A stretch of 9,488 bases of DNA from Solirubrobacterales bacterium (GCA_013694825.1 JACDBR010000178.1:1-9488); one strand, 5' to 3'. Counted from the stretch's first letter, positions 1 through 6,710 are shown. Numbers and translations are program-made. Notes: generated by a model not told the origin, from the sequence alone.

Positions 1-218
1 CCGAGCGCGATGAAGATCGCGGAGAAAGCGGCGACGAATAGCAGCGCGGGACCGAGCACCGCCTGCCAGCGAGCATGCTCGAGTCGATCGGGCATCACCC
101 CGGTGACCGCCGAGAGGTAGCCGGGGACCAGCGGCAGCACGCATGGGGAGAGGAAGGAGACGAACCCGGCCAGCAGGGCCGCGACGACACCGACGCCGCC
201 TGTGGGATCGCCCTCCAC
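1..218 (-). CDS. ccdA: Cytochrome c biogenesis protein CcdA (thiol-disulfide membrane transporter), N-terminal part
   Basis: The gene is cut by the left window edge; about 72 N-terminal codons are present. It encodes a CcdA/DsbD-type membrane protein that passes reducing equivalents from cytoplasmic thioredoxin across the membrane to extracytoplasmic thiol proteins. The first membrane helix carries the family signature SFLSPCVLPLVPGYLS, with the redox cysteine after SP and the proline-rich turn, followed by a charged loop (near PDRLEHARW) and the start of a second hydrophobic helix. I chose GTG at 218 as start because the stop codon of the upstream thioredoxin gene lies in the same frame only 15 bases before it, and no other ATG or GTG precedes the signature. 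No good ribosome-binding site is visible, so translation is probably coupled to the thioredoxin gene. The neighbour supports the role: a cytoplasmic thioredoxin is the electron donor of CcdA. Identification is firm; the exact start is less so. Confidence 0.85.
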   Translation of the reverse strand, partial: MEGDPTGGVGVVAALLAGFVSFLSPCVLPLVPGYLSAVTGVMPDRLEHARWQAVLGPALLFVAAFSAIFIAL

Positions 219-233
219 CGCGGCGAGCGCCCG

Positions 234-983
234 CTAGTTCAGGGCTGCGGCGAGCCGGCGACGGTGCTCTCGGGCGAGCGGATGGTCGGCGCCGAGCTCG
301 GTGAAGAGCGCCACCAGCACCTGACGAATCGCATCGTTCTGCTCGTCGTCCGTCGACGCAAAGGCCTCCTGGAGTCGCTCGAGGGCCGTCTCGTGCTCGC
401 CGCGGTCCCAGGCGGCGAAGGCCCCGCTCAGCAGCTCGTCGTCGGGTCGCTCGAGGCAAAGCCGGGCGCGGGCGGTGAGGCCCTCGGCGTTGAAGTCGCC
501 GGGAAAGCGCTCGAGGATCTGCGCCGCCTCGGTGTACTCGTCGCGGGCTATCAACAGGCGGCCGAGCCCGACAGCCGCGAGCGCGTGACGCGGGTCGGCC
601 GCGAGCGCGGCCCGAAGCGAGGTCTCATCGCCCGTCTCGGCGAGACGGTCGGCCTCGGATGGCACCAGGCGATCAAAGAAGGCCTCGACCTGAGCCGGGG
701 GGATGGCGCCGGTGAACTCGGCCACCACTTGGCCGTCCCGGAACGCCTTGACGGCGGGGATGCCGCGGACACCGAAGCTGGCCGCGAGGTTCTGGTTGGC
801 GTCGACATCGACCTTGGCAAGCTCGACGTCGTCGGTGCGCTTGCCGGCGGCGCCCTCGAGCGCCGGCGTCAGCTGGCGGCATGGACCGCACCACTCCGCC
901 CAGAAGTCGACCACCACGGGCAGCTCGTGCGAGCGCTCCAGAACCGCCTTCTCGAAGCTCGTCTCGTCGACGTCGTGAACCAT
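234..983 (-). CDS. ybbN: Thioredoxin-TPR protein (CnoX/YbbN-like redox co-chaperone)
   Basis: A 249-residue cytoplasmic protein with an N-terminal thioredoxin fold (about 1-108) and a C-terminal helical TPR-like region (about 112-249). The active site is WCGPC (Cys32, Cys35) and the cis-proline loop is RGIPAV (Pro76), so the redox site looks intact, unlike E. coli YbbN, which lacks the normal CxxC. The TPR half contains typical helical pairs around AAVGLGRLLIARDEYTEAA and HETALERLQEAF. In this family the thioredoxin domain protects cysteines and the TPR part binds client proteins or chaperonin (family knowledge). An in-frame ATG exists at 1004 and a longer frame to 1139, but I prefer ATG 983: the thioredoxin fold begins right after it, and TAACCT lies exactly 7 bases upstream, as for other leaderless starts here. 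The gene ends 15 bases before ccdA, so the two probably form an operon. It is divergent from yqgE. Confidence 0.85.
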   Translation of the reverse strand: MVHDVDETSFEKAVLERSHELPVVVDFWAEWCGPCRQLTPALEGAAGKRTDDVELAKVDVDANQNLAASFGVRGIPAVKAFRDGQVVAEFTGAIPPAQVEAFFDRLVPSEADRLAETGDETSLRAALAADPRHALAAVGLGRLLIARDEYTEAAQILERFPGDFNAEGLTARARLCLERPDDELLSGAFAAWDRGEHETALERLQEAFASTDDEQNDAIRQVLVALFTELGADHPLAREHRRRLAAALN

Positions 984-990
984 GCAGTGC

Positions 991-996
991 AGGTTA
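991..996 (-). promoter_or_regulatory. Candidate -10 element (TAACCT) of the thioredoxin-TPR/ccdA operon
   Basis: TAACCT on the minus strand is followed by 7 bases and then ATG 983. This TAnnnT-N7-start spacing recurs at several other genes in the window and implies that the transcript begins at or next to the start codon. No convincing -35 box is seen. Confidence 0.45.
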
Positions 997-1001
997 GCCG
1001 C

Positions 1002-1007
1002 CATAGT
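1002..1007 (+). promoter_or_regulatory. Candidate -10 element (CATAGT) of yqgE
   Basis: CATAGT matches TATAAT at four of six positions and lies 7 bases before GTG 1015, again fitting a leaderless transcript. It lacks the TA at -13/-12 found at the other genes, so it is the weakest of the set. It interleaves with the promoter of the divergent thioredoxin gene. Confidence 0.25.
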
Positions 1008-1014
1008 TGCCCGG

Positions 1015-1560
1015 GTGACCGAGTCGCTTCGCGGCAAGCTACTGATCGCCTCACCCGTGCTCGGAGACCCGAACTTCGCCCGCACGGTCGTCCTCGTCAC
1101 CGAGCACGGCGTCGACGGCGCGATGGGCATCGTGCTCAACCGCCCGTCCGGCCACTCGATCGGCGAGTCGGTGGCCGAGCTGGCCGGGATGCTGGGCGAT
1201 CAGCCGCTCTGGGTCGGCGGGCCGGTCCAGCCCAACGCGGTGGTCGTGCTAGCCGAGTTCTCCGATCCCAGCGCCGCCGCGTGGCTCGTCGTCGCCGACG
1301 TCGGTTTCCTCGGCGCCGACCATGACGTTGAGGAGATCGCGCGCTCGACGCGGCGGGCGCGGATCTACGCCGGCTACTCCGGCTGGGGTCCGGGCCAGCT
1401 CGAGGCCGAGCTCGAGCGCGAGGACTGGATCGTCGAGGCGCCGATCCCGCGCGAGCTCTTCCCCGAGGACCCCGAAACGCTCTGGGCCGACGTGCTCGGG
1501 CGGATGGGCGGCCAATACACGCTGATCTCCAAGATGCCCGAGGACCCGTCGGTCAACTGA
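1015..1560 (+). CDS. yqgE: YqgE/AlgH family protein (DUF179)
   Basis: A 181-residue soluble protein of the YqgE/AlgH family (UPF0301), close to the usual family length of about 185. Family hallmarks are the N-terminal SLRGKLLIASPVLGDPNFAR, the core GAMGIVLNRPSG (near 37-48), the WVGGPVQ segment and the YAGYSGWGPGQLEAEL segment near the C-terminal third. The biochemical function of the family is not established; AlgH has been linked to alginate regulation in Pseudomonas, which need not apply here. The frame is open back to ATG 982, but I chose GTG 1015 because homologues begin at (M)TESLRGKLL-like residues and the ATG at 982 lies inside the start of the divergent gene. No Shine-Dalgarno is present at 1015, which fits a leaderless start. 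Confidence 0.88.
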   Translation: MTESLRGKLLIASPVLGDPNFARTVVLVTEHGVDGAMGIVLNRPSGHSIGESVAELAGMLGDQPLWVGGPVQPNAVVVLAEFSDPSAAAWLVVADVGFLGADHDVEEIARSTRRARIYAGYSGWGPGQLEAELEREDWIVEAPIPRELFPEDPETLWADVLGRMGGQYTLISKMPEDPSVN

Positions 1561-1580
1561 TACGCGCTTCGAAGCCGAGG

Positions 1581-1604
1581 GCTTGCCGGGAAGCTGCGGC
1601 AGGC
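1581..1604. terminator. Hairpin between convergent yqgE and tfoX-like genes
   Basis: GCTTGCCG (1581-1588) can pair with CGGCAGGC (1597-1604), giving an 8-bp stem with one G-U pair and an 8-base loop. There is no T-tract, so it is not a classical intrinsic terminator. Its position, 20 bases after yqgE and 22 bases beyond the end of the tfoX-like gene, suits a bidirectional terminator. Confidence 0.35.
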
Positions 1605-1625
1605 ACGATCGAGAGGCCGCATCGG

Positions 1626-1990
1626 CTACCGCTTCGCCGGAAGCGAGCGCGCGTACGCGACGCCGCGCTTGACCCACGGCTCGAGCTGGCGCTTGGTCCG
1701 AACGCCTTCGGCGTCGACCCGCAACCAGCCGTGCATCGCGCGCCCACGCATCTCGAACGTTCGCGCATGCTGCTTGGTCAGGAGCCTGTCGTCTCACCCG
1801 GCTCCACACGGACCATCAGGCCGCCCTGACCGCTGGCCGCAACCGCCATGTTGCCGCCCATCAGGAATGCGAGACCTCCGAACATGTTCATCTCCGTCAC
1901 GTCGGGGTCGCCGGCGATCAGCTCGCGGATGCGGTTGGCGAGATCCTCGTCGTAGGCCACCCGAGCATCATCTACCACTGGGCCGGTCAT
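1626..1990 (-). pseudogene. TfoX/Sxy N-terminal-domain protein, interrupted by a frameshift
   Basis: The first part (1990 to about 1793) encodes a TfoX_N domain beginning MTGPVVDDARVAYDEDLANR, with the hallmark NMFGGLAFLMGGNMAVA and the strand GGLMVRVEP, but this frame stops at 1778. The family sequence continues in another frame: RLLTKQHARTFEMRGRAM, then HGWLRVDAEG and RQLEPWVKRGVAYARSL, ending at the TAG at 1628-1626. Adding one base near 1789-1793 (in GAGACGACAGG on the minus strand) would restore a continuous protein of about 120 residues, the normal size for this short family. Either the gene has a true single-base deletion or the assembly has an error; the well-preserved second half means any real loss is recent. 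The start is uncertain: ATG 1990 has AGAGGG just upstream, while GTG 1960 would begin at VAYDEDL as many homologues do. Short TfoX_N proteins have no firm function; the name derives from the competence regulator Sxy. Confidence 0.8.
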
Positions 1991-2038
1991 AGCCCTCTGG
2001 AATTCCGGCGCCGTGGCCGCTGGCGCGGCCCGAGTGCC

Positions 2039-2047
2039 GCGTAAGCT
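2039..2047 (+). promoter_or_regulatory. Candidate -10 element (GCGTAAGCT) of the glycosyltransferase gene
   Basis: TAAGCT (2042-2047) is followed by 7 bases and GTG 2055. The extended form GCGTA(A/G)nnT also occurs before the sigma gene at 6761 and before the PRC-like gene at 8959. No -35 box is obvious. Confidence 0.45.
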
Positions 2048-2054
2048 GCGTTCT

Positions 2055-3548
2055 GTGGACGGGCGATCGGTGGCTCAGCCGCTCCAACCACTGAGCAGAG
2101 GTGTCACCGCGATCGCCGGGCTGGTCTTCGTCGCGCTCGTGATCGGAGCCGGCGGCTACGGGCCGCACCGCGACGAGCTCTACTTCCTGGCCGCCGGCGA
2201 GCACCTCGCCTGGGGCTATCCGGACCAGGGCCCGGTGACGCCGGCACTGGCGGCGTTGATGGACGCCCTCGCGCAAGGCAGCCTCACGCTCCTGCGCCTG
2301 CCTTCGGCACTCGCGATCGCGGCGATCGTCGTCCTCACCGGACTGATCGCCCGCGAGCTGGGAGCGGTTGCACGGGCTCAACTGATCGCGGCCGGGACGA
2401 TCGCGGTCGGCTCCGTCTTCCTGATCACCGGGCACCTGTTGAGCACGACCACCTTCGATCTGCTGGCCTGGACGGCGATCACGCTGCTCGTCATCGGGGC
2501 CCTGAGGAGAGGGGACGATCGGCTCTGGATCGTCGCCGGGGTCGTCCTCGGGCTGGCACTGCTCAACAAGCCGCTGCCCGTCTTCCTCGCGATCGGGCTC
2601 CTTTCCGGCGTCGCGATCGCGGGCCCACGACGGCTGCTCCGAAGCCCTTGGGTCTGGGCAGGCGCCGGGATCGCCGTCTTGATCTGGTTGCCCTGGCTGA
2701 TCTGGCAGGCCTCCGAGGGATGGCCACAGCTCGAGGTCGCCGCGGGGCTCTCCGAGGGCGGCTCGGCTAGCTCGGAGCCGCGCTGGGCGTTCCTGCCGTT
2801 TCAGCTCCTCTTGGTGAGCCCAGTTCTTGCGCCGGTGTGGCTGGCCGGCCTATGGGCGCTATTTCGCGATCCGAGTTTCCGCGAGCTGCGCTTTCTCGGC
2901 TGGGCGTGGGCGCTGCTCGCTGGGATCTTCCTGCTCACCGCGGGCAAGCCCTACTACCTCGCGGGCACCTTTCCGCTGCTTGTTGGCGCCGGCGCGCCTG
3001 TGGTCGACCGCTGGCTCGATCGAGGCAGGGCCCAGTTCCGCCGGGTCGCGTTCGGGGCCGCCCTGGCTCTCAGCGCCGCCGTCAGCGGCGTCCTCGCGCT
3101 GCCGATCCTTCCCGAGGAGGAGCTGGGTCCGGTGATCGCGGCCAACGAGGACGTCGCCGAAACCGTCGGATGGCCTGGGTTCACGGCCCGGGTCGCGGAG
3201 GTTGAGGCAGCCGCTCGCGGCGGCCCGGACGCGGTGATCGTGACCACCAACTACGGCGAGGCTGGAGCGGTCGACCGATACGGCCCGGCGCTCGGCCTGC
3301 CCACTCCCTACAGCGGCCACATGGGCTATTGGGAGTGGGGCCCCCCGCCCGACGGGCAGGCGCCCGTCATCGCTGTCGGCTTCGGGCGAGCCGAGCTCGA
3401 GGGATGGATGCGCGAGTGCCGGGTGGCGGCGCGCGTCTCCAACGCCGCCGGGATCGAGAACGAGGAGCTTGGCCGGCCAATCTGGCTCTGCAAGGGGACG
3501 GTGGAGCCATGGTCGGAGATCTGGCCCGAGTTCCGAAGCCTCGGTTAG
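2055..3548 (+). CDS. GT39-type membrane glycosyltransferase (ArnT/PMT-like)
   Basis: A 497-residue polytopic membrane protein resembling the glycosyltransferase family 39 / PMT_2 group, which moves a sugar from a polyprenyl-phosphate donor to a lipid, glycan or protein outside the membrane. After a first hydrophobic helix (about 17-34) comes the extracytoplasmic YGPHRDELYFL motif (Asp40-Glu41), where the acidic pair matches the catalytic site of the family, then GYPDQGPVTP (54-63). About ten further hydrophobic segments follow to about residue 355, including a GKPYYLAG segment before a late helix. The last 140 residues are a soluble domain (TNYGEAG, WEWGPPP). Acceptor and sugar cannot be told. 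The frame extends to GTG 2013, but GTG 2055 has TAAGCT exactly 7 bases upstream and yields a short N-terminal tail before the first helix. It is divergent from the tfoX-like gene and convergent with the DUF899 gene, with only 13 bases between the ends. Confidence 0.8.
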   Translation: MDGRSVAQPLQPLSRGVTAIAGLVFVALVIGAGGYGPHRDELYFLAAGEHLAWGYPDQGPVTPALAALMDALAQGSLTLLRLPSALAIAAIVVLTGLIARELGAVARAQLIAAGTIAVGSVFLITGHLLSTTTFDLLAWTAITLLVIGALRRGDDRLWIVAGVVLGLALLNKPLPVFLAIGLLSGVAIAGPRRLLRSPWVWAGAGIAVLIWLPWLIWQASEGWPQLEVAAGLSEGGSASSEPRWAFLPFQLLLVSPVLAPVWLAGLWALFRDPSFRELRFLGWAWALLAGIFLLTAGKPYYLAGTFPLLVGAGAPVVDRWLDRGRAQFRRVAFGAALALSAAVSGVLALPILPEEELGPVIAANEDVAETVGWPGFTARVAEVEAAARGGPDAVIVTTNYGEAGAVDRYGPALGLPTPYSGHMGYWEWGPPPDGQAPVIAVGFGRAELEGWMRECRVAARVSNAAGIENEELGRPIWLCKGTVEPWSEIWPEFRSLG

Positions 3549-3561
3549 CACGCGGCCCGCG

Positions 3562-4296
3562 TCAGGTAGCTGATGGACCTGAGTCCCCGTACTCGCCGTG
3601 GCGGCGCGGCCAGCCAGGAACGGCGCCCTCGTCGCGCCCTTTCGGAGTGCGGTCGAGCAGGCCCCAGGCGCTGTTGAGAACGTCGGTGCCGCGGTCATAG
3701 CAGGAGTAGGTGTGGTAGACGACGGCGTCGTCGAGCACGAAGACGCTCAGCGCCATCAGCTCCTGGTCGTTGGCGACGTCGACCCAGGCGCCGCTCGGCG
3801 TCCCGAAGTTCCAGCCGGTGCCCTCGCGGCGGGCCTGCTCGGTCCAGGCGCTGAAGTCGCGATTGAAGTCGCTGTCCTCGGAGGAGACCCAGGGAATGCT
3901 CCAGCCCATCCGTTGCTTGTAGGCATTGAGGGTCTCCAGCGGCGAGCGTGAGGCGAGCACGAAGCTGACGTCGTGGCCGTTCAGATGCGCCTGGGTGCCG
4001 TCGAAGCTGTCGGTCGCGAACGTGCATCCGAGGCAGCCCTCCGGCGTGTTCGGGCCGTGCATGAAGTGGTAGACGATCAGCTGCGAGCGTCCGTCGAAGA
4101 GCTCGGCGAGCGTCTTCGTTCCGGCATTGGTCTCGAACGCGTAGGCCTCGTCGACTCGCACGCGCGGAAGCTCGCGGCGCTGCCTCGCCAGATCGTCGCT
4201 CTGGCGGGTCAGCTCCTTCTCGCGCTCGAGCAGCGCCCTGCGTGCGACGAGCCACTGCTCGCGCTTGCCGATGGTGGGGGTGTCGGTCTCGGTCAT
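3562..4296 (-). CDS. DUF899 family thioredoxin-like protein
   Basis: A 244-residue protein of the DUF899 family, which has an AhpC/thioredoxin-like fold. An N-terminal helical part (REQWLVARRALLEREKELTR) leads to the fold core. YHFMHGPNTPEGCLGC (76-91) carries a CxxC-type pair (Cys88, Cys91) where peroxiredoxin-like proteins have their redox cysteine; other hallmarks are FVLASRSPLETL, YKQRMGWSIPWVSS and the C-terminal VVYHTYSCYDRG and LLDRTPKGRDE. Length and motifs are complete. A strong Shine-Dalgarno GGAGGA (4308-4303) lies 6 bases before ATG 4296, which decides the start. It is the last gene of a leftward operon with DUF1428 and VOC proteins, 61 bases after the DUF1428 gene. Its substrate is unknown; a thiol or peroxide-related reaction is only inferred from the fold. 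Confidence 0.88.
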   Translation of the reverse strand: MTETDTPTIGKREQWLVARRALLEREKELTRQSDDLARQRRELPRVRVDEAYAFETNAGTKTLAELFDGRSQLIVYHFMHGPNTPEGCLGCTFATDSFDGTQAHLNGHDVSFVLASRSPLETLNAYKQRMGWSIPWVSSEDSDFNRDFSAWTEQARREGTGWNFGTPSGAWVDVANDQELMALSVFVLDDAVVYHTYSCYDRGTDVLNSAWGLLDRTPKGRDEGAVPGWPRRHGEYGDSGPSAT

Positions 4297-4302
4297 CTCG
4301 CT

Positions 4303-4308
4303 TCCTCC
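4303..4308 (-). promoter_or_regulatory. Strong Shine-Dalgarno (GGAGGA) of the DUF899 gene
   Basis: It lies 6 bases from ATG 4296. It is notable because operon-leading genes in this window lack such sites whereas the internal genes of this operon have them. Confidence 0.75.
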
Positions 4309-4357
4309 AGGTTCGGTCTCGTTTCCTGCGCTCGATAACGGCGGTTATGGAAACTCG

Positions 4358-4735
4358 TTAGGGATCGACGATTGTCTCGAAGCCGCCGTAGCGCATCTTG
4401 TCCATCCGGGCCGGCGACTCCTGCGTCATCAGCTCCTTGACGCGCGGGTCCTCCAACACCCGTGCCATCACGTCGTCGCGGTGCGCTCGCGACTCGAACT
4501 CCGCGACGGCTGAGGTCAAGAGCTCGCCGTCGGCGGCCGCGGCCTGCATCGCCTCGTCGAGGTCTTCGCCGCGGAACTCGCGATAGCTCAGCGCGCCGAG
4601 CTCCTTGGCGACCGCCCCGAAGCTCGTCGCCCCGCGCTTGTAGGCCTCGAGGTCCTTCTCGGGGACCGGCAGCAGGTAGATGTCCACGTAACCCACATCC
4701 GGGCGCTTGCTCGTCATCTGGTCCTCGTCGCTCAT
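4358..4735 (-). CDS. DUF1428 family protein
   Basis: A 125-residue protein of the DUF1428 family, a dimeric alpha-beta (ferredoxin-like) barrel type fold of unknown function. Typical features are YVDIYLLPVPEKDLEAYK (16-33), the LGALSYREFRGEDL segment, FESRAHRDDVMARVLEDPR (80-98) and the C-terminal MRYGGFE. GAAGGG lies 5 bases before ATG 4735, supporting that start; a second ATG at 4717 would begin nearer the domain. It is the middle gene of the leftward operon, 31 bases after the VOC gene. DUF1428, VOC and DUF899 proteins recur near ECF sigma factors in actinobacteria (recollection of family context). The reaction is unknown. Confidence 0.88.
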   Translation of the reverse strand: MSDEDQMTSKRPDVGYVDIYLLPVPEKDLEAYKRGATSFGAVAKELGALSYREFRGEDLDEAMQAAAADGELLTSAVAEFESRAHRDDVMARVLEDPRVKELMTQESPARMDKMRYGGFETIVDP

Positions 4736-4766
4736 GATTGCCCTTCGCTCTTGTCCTTGGTCGTTT

Positions 4767-5126
4767 CTACTTCGGTTGCCAGAAGGCGAGCTCGGCGCCG
4801 GAGCCGGTGGCGATCACGCTGCGCCAGCCTGCCGCACCCTCGCGGGGCTCGAGCAGGATCGCCGCTCCGAACGCTCGCGCCCGATCGGTCGCCTCGGCAA
4901 TTCGCGGCACGGCGACGTAGGGCAGCCACGAGGGCCGCGGCGCTTCACATTCGACGATCCCGCCCCTGAACCCGGTGCCCAGCTCGAGCGTCAGGTAAGA
5001 GCCGAGGCCCGCTCGGACCAGTTCGCCGCGCCAGCCGCAGAGCTCCGTATAGAGCTCCCTGGCCGCCGGAGCGTCTCCCGTGTGCAGCTCCAGGTGGACG
5101 ATCGGGCTCGCGATCTTTCGCCTCAT
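4767..5126 (-). CDS. VOC (glyoxalase/bleomycin-resistance fold) family protein
   Basis: A 119-residue single-module VOC protein. It begins with the first beta strand SPIVHLELHTGD (7-18), followed by AARELYTELCGWRGE, the typical helix and W of a glyoxalase-like betaalphabetabetabeta unit; the second half has LPYVAVPRIAEATDRARAFG and ILLEPREG and ends with SGAELAFWQPK. The metal-binding residues of glyoxalase I are only partly apparent, so the reaction is not predictable. ATG 5126 places the first strand five residues in; ATG 5159 would add eleven residues (NSRAAAGLRG). TGGTCT lies 7 bases before ATG 5126, a one-base miss of the TAnnnT spacing seen elsewhere. The same frame stays open far upstream to 6713, but that part is antisense to other genes. 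It is the first gene of the VOC-DUF1428-DUF899 operon and divergent from the ECF sigma gene, 72 bases between starts. Confidence 0.85.
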   Translation of the reverse strand: MRRKIASPIVHLELHTGDAPAARELYTELCGWRGELVRAGLGSYLTLELGTGFRGGIVECEAPRPSWLPYVAVPRIAEATDRARAFGAAILLEPREGAAGWRSVIATGSGAELAFWQPK

Positions 5127-5182
5127 GCCTCTGAGACCAGCCGCTGCTCGTGAATTCATCGGATCGCGATGAGTCCCAGGCG

Positions 5183-5191
5183 TTTTAGGCT
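5183..5191 (+). promoter_or_regulatory. Candidate -10 element (TTTTAGGCT) of the ECF sigma gene
   Basis: TAGGCT (5186-5191) is followed by 7 bases and ATG 5199. This selects ATG 5199 over the in-frame upstream ATG 5169, which would lie upstream of the promoter. Confidence 0.45.
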
Positions 5192-5198
5192 GACGAGG

Positions 5199-6248
5199 AT
5201 GAGCGTCGCCACGGACAATCTGACCCCGCAGCAGGCGAAGCTCCTGAACGCGGCCCGTCGCGGCGACGAGACGGCGTTCGGGGCGCTCGTCGATCCCCGC
5301 CGACCCGAGCTCCACGCCCACTGCTACCGGATGCTCGGCTCGCTCGACGACGCTGAAGACGCTCTCCAGGAGGCTCTGCTTCGCGCCTGGCGAGGCCTGC
5401 CACGCTTCGAGGGGCGCAGCTCGCTTCGCTCGTGGCTCTACCGGATCGCGACCAACGCCTGCCTGACGCTGATCGAGAAGCGTCCGAAGCGCGTTCTGCC
5501 GATCGACTACGGGCCCTCCTCCATCGACCCGCACGACGCCGTTCGCGAGCCACCGACCGAGTCGGTCTGGATCGAGCCCTATCCCGACGAGCAGCTGGCC
5601 GTCGAGGATGGGCCGGCGGCGCCCGAGGCCCGCTACGAGCAGCGCGAAAGCCTCGAGCTCGCCTTCGTGGCCGCGCTCCAGCATCTGCCGCCCAACCAGC
5701 GCGCGGCGCTGATCATGCGAGAGGTGCTGGGCTTTTCGGCCCTCGAGGTCGCTGAAGCGCTCGAAACGACGACGGCGTCCGTCAACAGCGCCCTGCAGCG
5801 GGCTCGCAAGCTGGTCGACGAGCGCCTGCCCGCCCAGAGTCAGCAGACGACGCTGCGCCAGCTCGGTGACGAGCGCCTGAGCGAGATCGTCGGGGAGTAC
5901 ATGCGGGCCCTCGAGCAGGGCGACGTCGAGTCGATCGTCGCGATGCTGACCGATGACGCCAGCTGGTCGATGCCGCCGCAGCCCGGCTGGTTCCACGGCC
6001 ACGGTGCGATCGTCGACTTCCTCGTCGCGCATCCTTTCAGGCTGCGATGGCGCGACATCCCGGCCCGCGCCAGCGGCCAGCTCGCGATCGGCCGCTACTC
6101 CTGGGACGACCAGCGCGGCACCTACCGCGCCCACGTGCTCGACGTGCTGACGCTGCGCGGCGAGCAGATCTCCGCGGTCACGGCGTTCATCGATCGCGAG
6201 CTGTTCGCCCACCTCGGCCTCCCGGACGAACTGCCACCCGACGGCTGA
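5199..6248 (+). CDS. ECF sigma factor with C-terminal SnoaL-like domain (SigG-type)
   Basis: A 349-residue extracytoplasmic-function sigma-70 factor. Region 2 (about 20-95) has AHCYRMLGSLDDAEDALQEA, LLRAWRGLPRFEGRSSLRSW and LYRIATNACL; region 4 (about 150-208) has LPPNQRAALIMREVLGFSA and the helix-turn-helix EVAEALETTTASVNSALQRA. There is no region 3. A long acidic linker (105-148) is followed by a SnoaL/NTF2-like tail (about 225-340: GEYMRALEQGDVESIVAMLT, WFHGHGAIVDFLV). The layout matches the SigG-like group (the TIGR02960 type as I recall it), in which the tail, rather than an anti-sigma factor, may modulate activity. ATG 5199 is chosen over ATG 5169 because it has TAGGCT 7 bases upstream and starts close to the domain. 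The gene diverges from the VOC-DUF1428-DUF899 operon, which it may control; this is inferred from context only. Confidence 0.9.
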   Translation: MSVATDNLTPQQAKLLNAARRGDETAFGALVDPRRPELHAHCYRMLGSLDDAEDALQEALLRAWRGLPRFEGRSSLRSWLYRIATNACLTLIEKRPKRVLPIDYGPSSIDPHDAVREPPTESVWIEPYPDEQLAVEDGPAAPEARYEQRESLELAFVAALQHLPPNQRAALIMREVLGFSALEVAEALETTTASVNSALQRARKLVDERLPAQSQQTTLRQLGDERLSEIVGEYMRALEQGDVESIVAMLTDDASWSMPPQPGWFHGHGAIVDFLVAHPFRLRWRDIPARASGQLAIGRYSWDDQRGTYRAHVLDVLTLRGEQISAVTAFIDRELFAHLGLPDELPPDG

Positions 6249-6268
6249 GCCCCGGCACGCGCCAGCCT

Positions 6269-6295
6269 GCGCCGCTCGGGCTTTCCGCCCGGCGC
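6269..6295 (+). terminator. Possible hairpin after the ECF sigma gene
   Basis: GCGCC plus GGGC can pair with GCCC plus GGCGC around a TTTCC loop, with a four-base bulge. It lies 20 bases past the sigma stop codon, lacks a T-tract, and overlaps the -35 region of the next gene, so the call is weak. Confidence 0.25.
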
Positions 6296-6307
6296 TACGG
6301 GTACATT
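6281..6307 (+). promoter_or_regulatory. Candidate promoter of the SPW-repeat gene (SigB/F-like GGGTA)
   Basis: GGGTACATT (6299-6307) contains a GGGTA core like SigB/SigF -10 boxes and at the same time TACATT, whose TA is at -13/-12 from ATG 6315. CTTT (6281-6284), three of four matches to the GTTT -35 core, lies 14 bases upstream of GGGTA. Either the general stress sigma factor encoded just downstream or the housekeeping sigma could read it. Confidence 0.4.
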
Positions 6308-6314
6308 CTCGCCG

Positions 6315-6710
6315 ATGCTCAAGCGCGGGCCCATCTCTGCCGTGATTCACGGAGCGATCGAGTACGTCGCTGGGATCCTGCTGATCGCCGCACCGCTCTT
6401 GATCGACTTCAACTCCTCCGGCGCCACGGCGATCTCGTTGATCTTCGGCGTCGGCGTGCTCGTGCTCGCCGCCACCTCGGACATGCCAACCGGCCTGATA
6501 GCCCAGATACCGGTCGGCGCTCACCTGGTGCTCGACTTCGTGCTCGCCGTGCTGCTGATCGGCTCGCCGTTCCTGTTCGGCTTCTCCGACGAGACGGCTC
6601 CGACGGCGCTCTTCATCGTGCTTGGGATCGCCCACCTGCTGATCACGATCGGGACCCGCTTCGTCCCCGGCCCCACGCCCGCTGCGGCGGCGTCGCGGCG
6701 CCCGGGTTGA
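6315..6710 (+). CDS. SPW-repeat-like small membrane protein
   Basis: A 131-residue membrane protein with about four hydrophobic helices (near 12-31, 36-54, 68-90 and 96-114) and a short proline/alanine/arginine tail. IPVGAHLVLDFVLAVLLIGSPFLFGFSDE (split around residues 65-93) resembles the repeat of SPW-family proteins, with SPF in place of SPW, and the N-terminal half (IHGAIEYVAGILLIAAPLLI) looks like a second, diverged copy. The function of the family is unknown. TACATT 7 bases before ATG 6315 suggests a leaderless start; no Shine-Dalgarno is present. It lies 94 bases before the SigB/F-type sigma gene, which has its own candidate promoter, so the two need not be cotranscribed. The GGGTA box suggests it belongs to the stress regulon (inference). 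Confidence 0.75.
   Translation: MLKRGPISAVIHGAIEYVAGILLIAAPLLIDFNSSGATAISLIFGVGVLVLAATSDMPTGLIAQIPVGAHLVLDFVLAVLLIGSPFLFGFSDETAPTALFIVLGIAHLLITIGTRFVPGPTPAAAASRRPG

Noticed and set aside
982..1014. ATG 982 as start of yqgE
   Set aside because: It would overlap the divergent thioredoxin start at CATG and add eleven residues that the family does not have.
75..1325. Plus-strand frame of 416 codons
   Set aside because: It is antisense to the thioredoxin-TPR gene and then out of frame with yqgE; no domain is recognisable.
2859..3698. Minus-strand frame of 279 codons
   Set aside because: It is antisense to the glycosyltransferase membrane segments and C-terminal domain, with no recognisable domain.
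5169..5198. ATG 5169 as start of the ECF sigma gene
   Set aside because: The likely -10 box (5186-5191) lies inside this extension, and the added residues are not domain-like.
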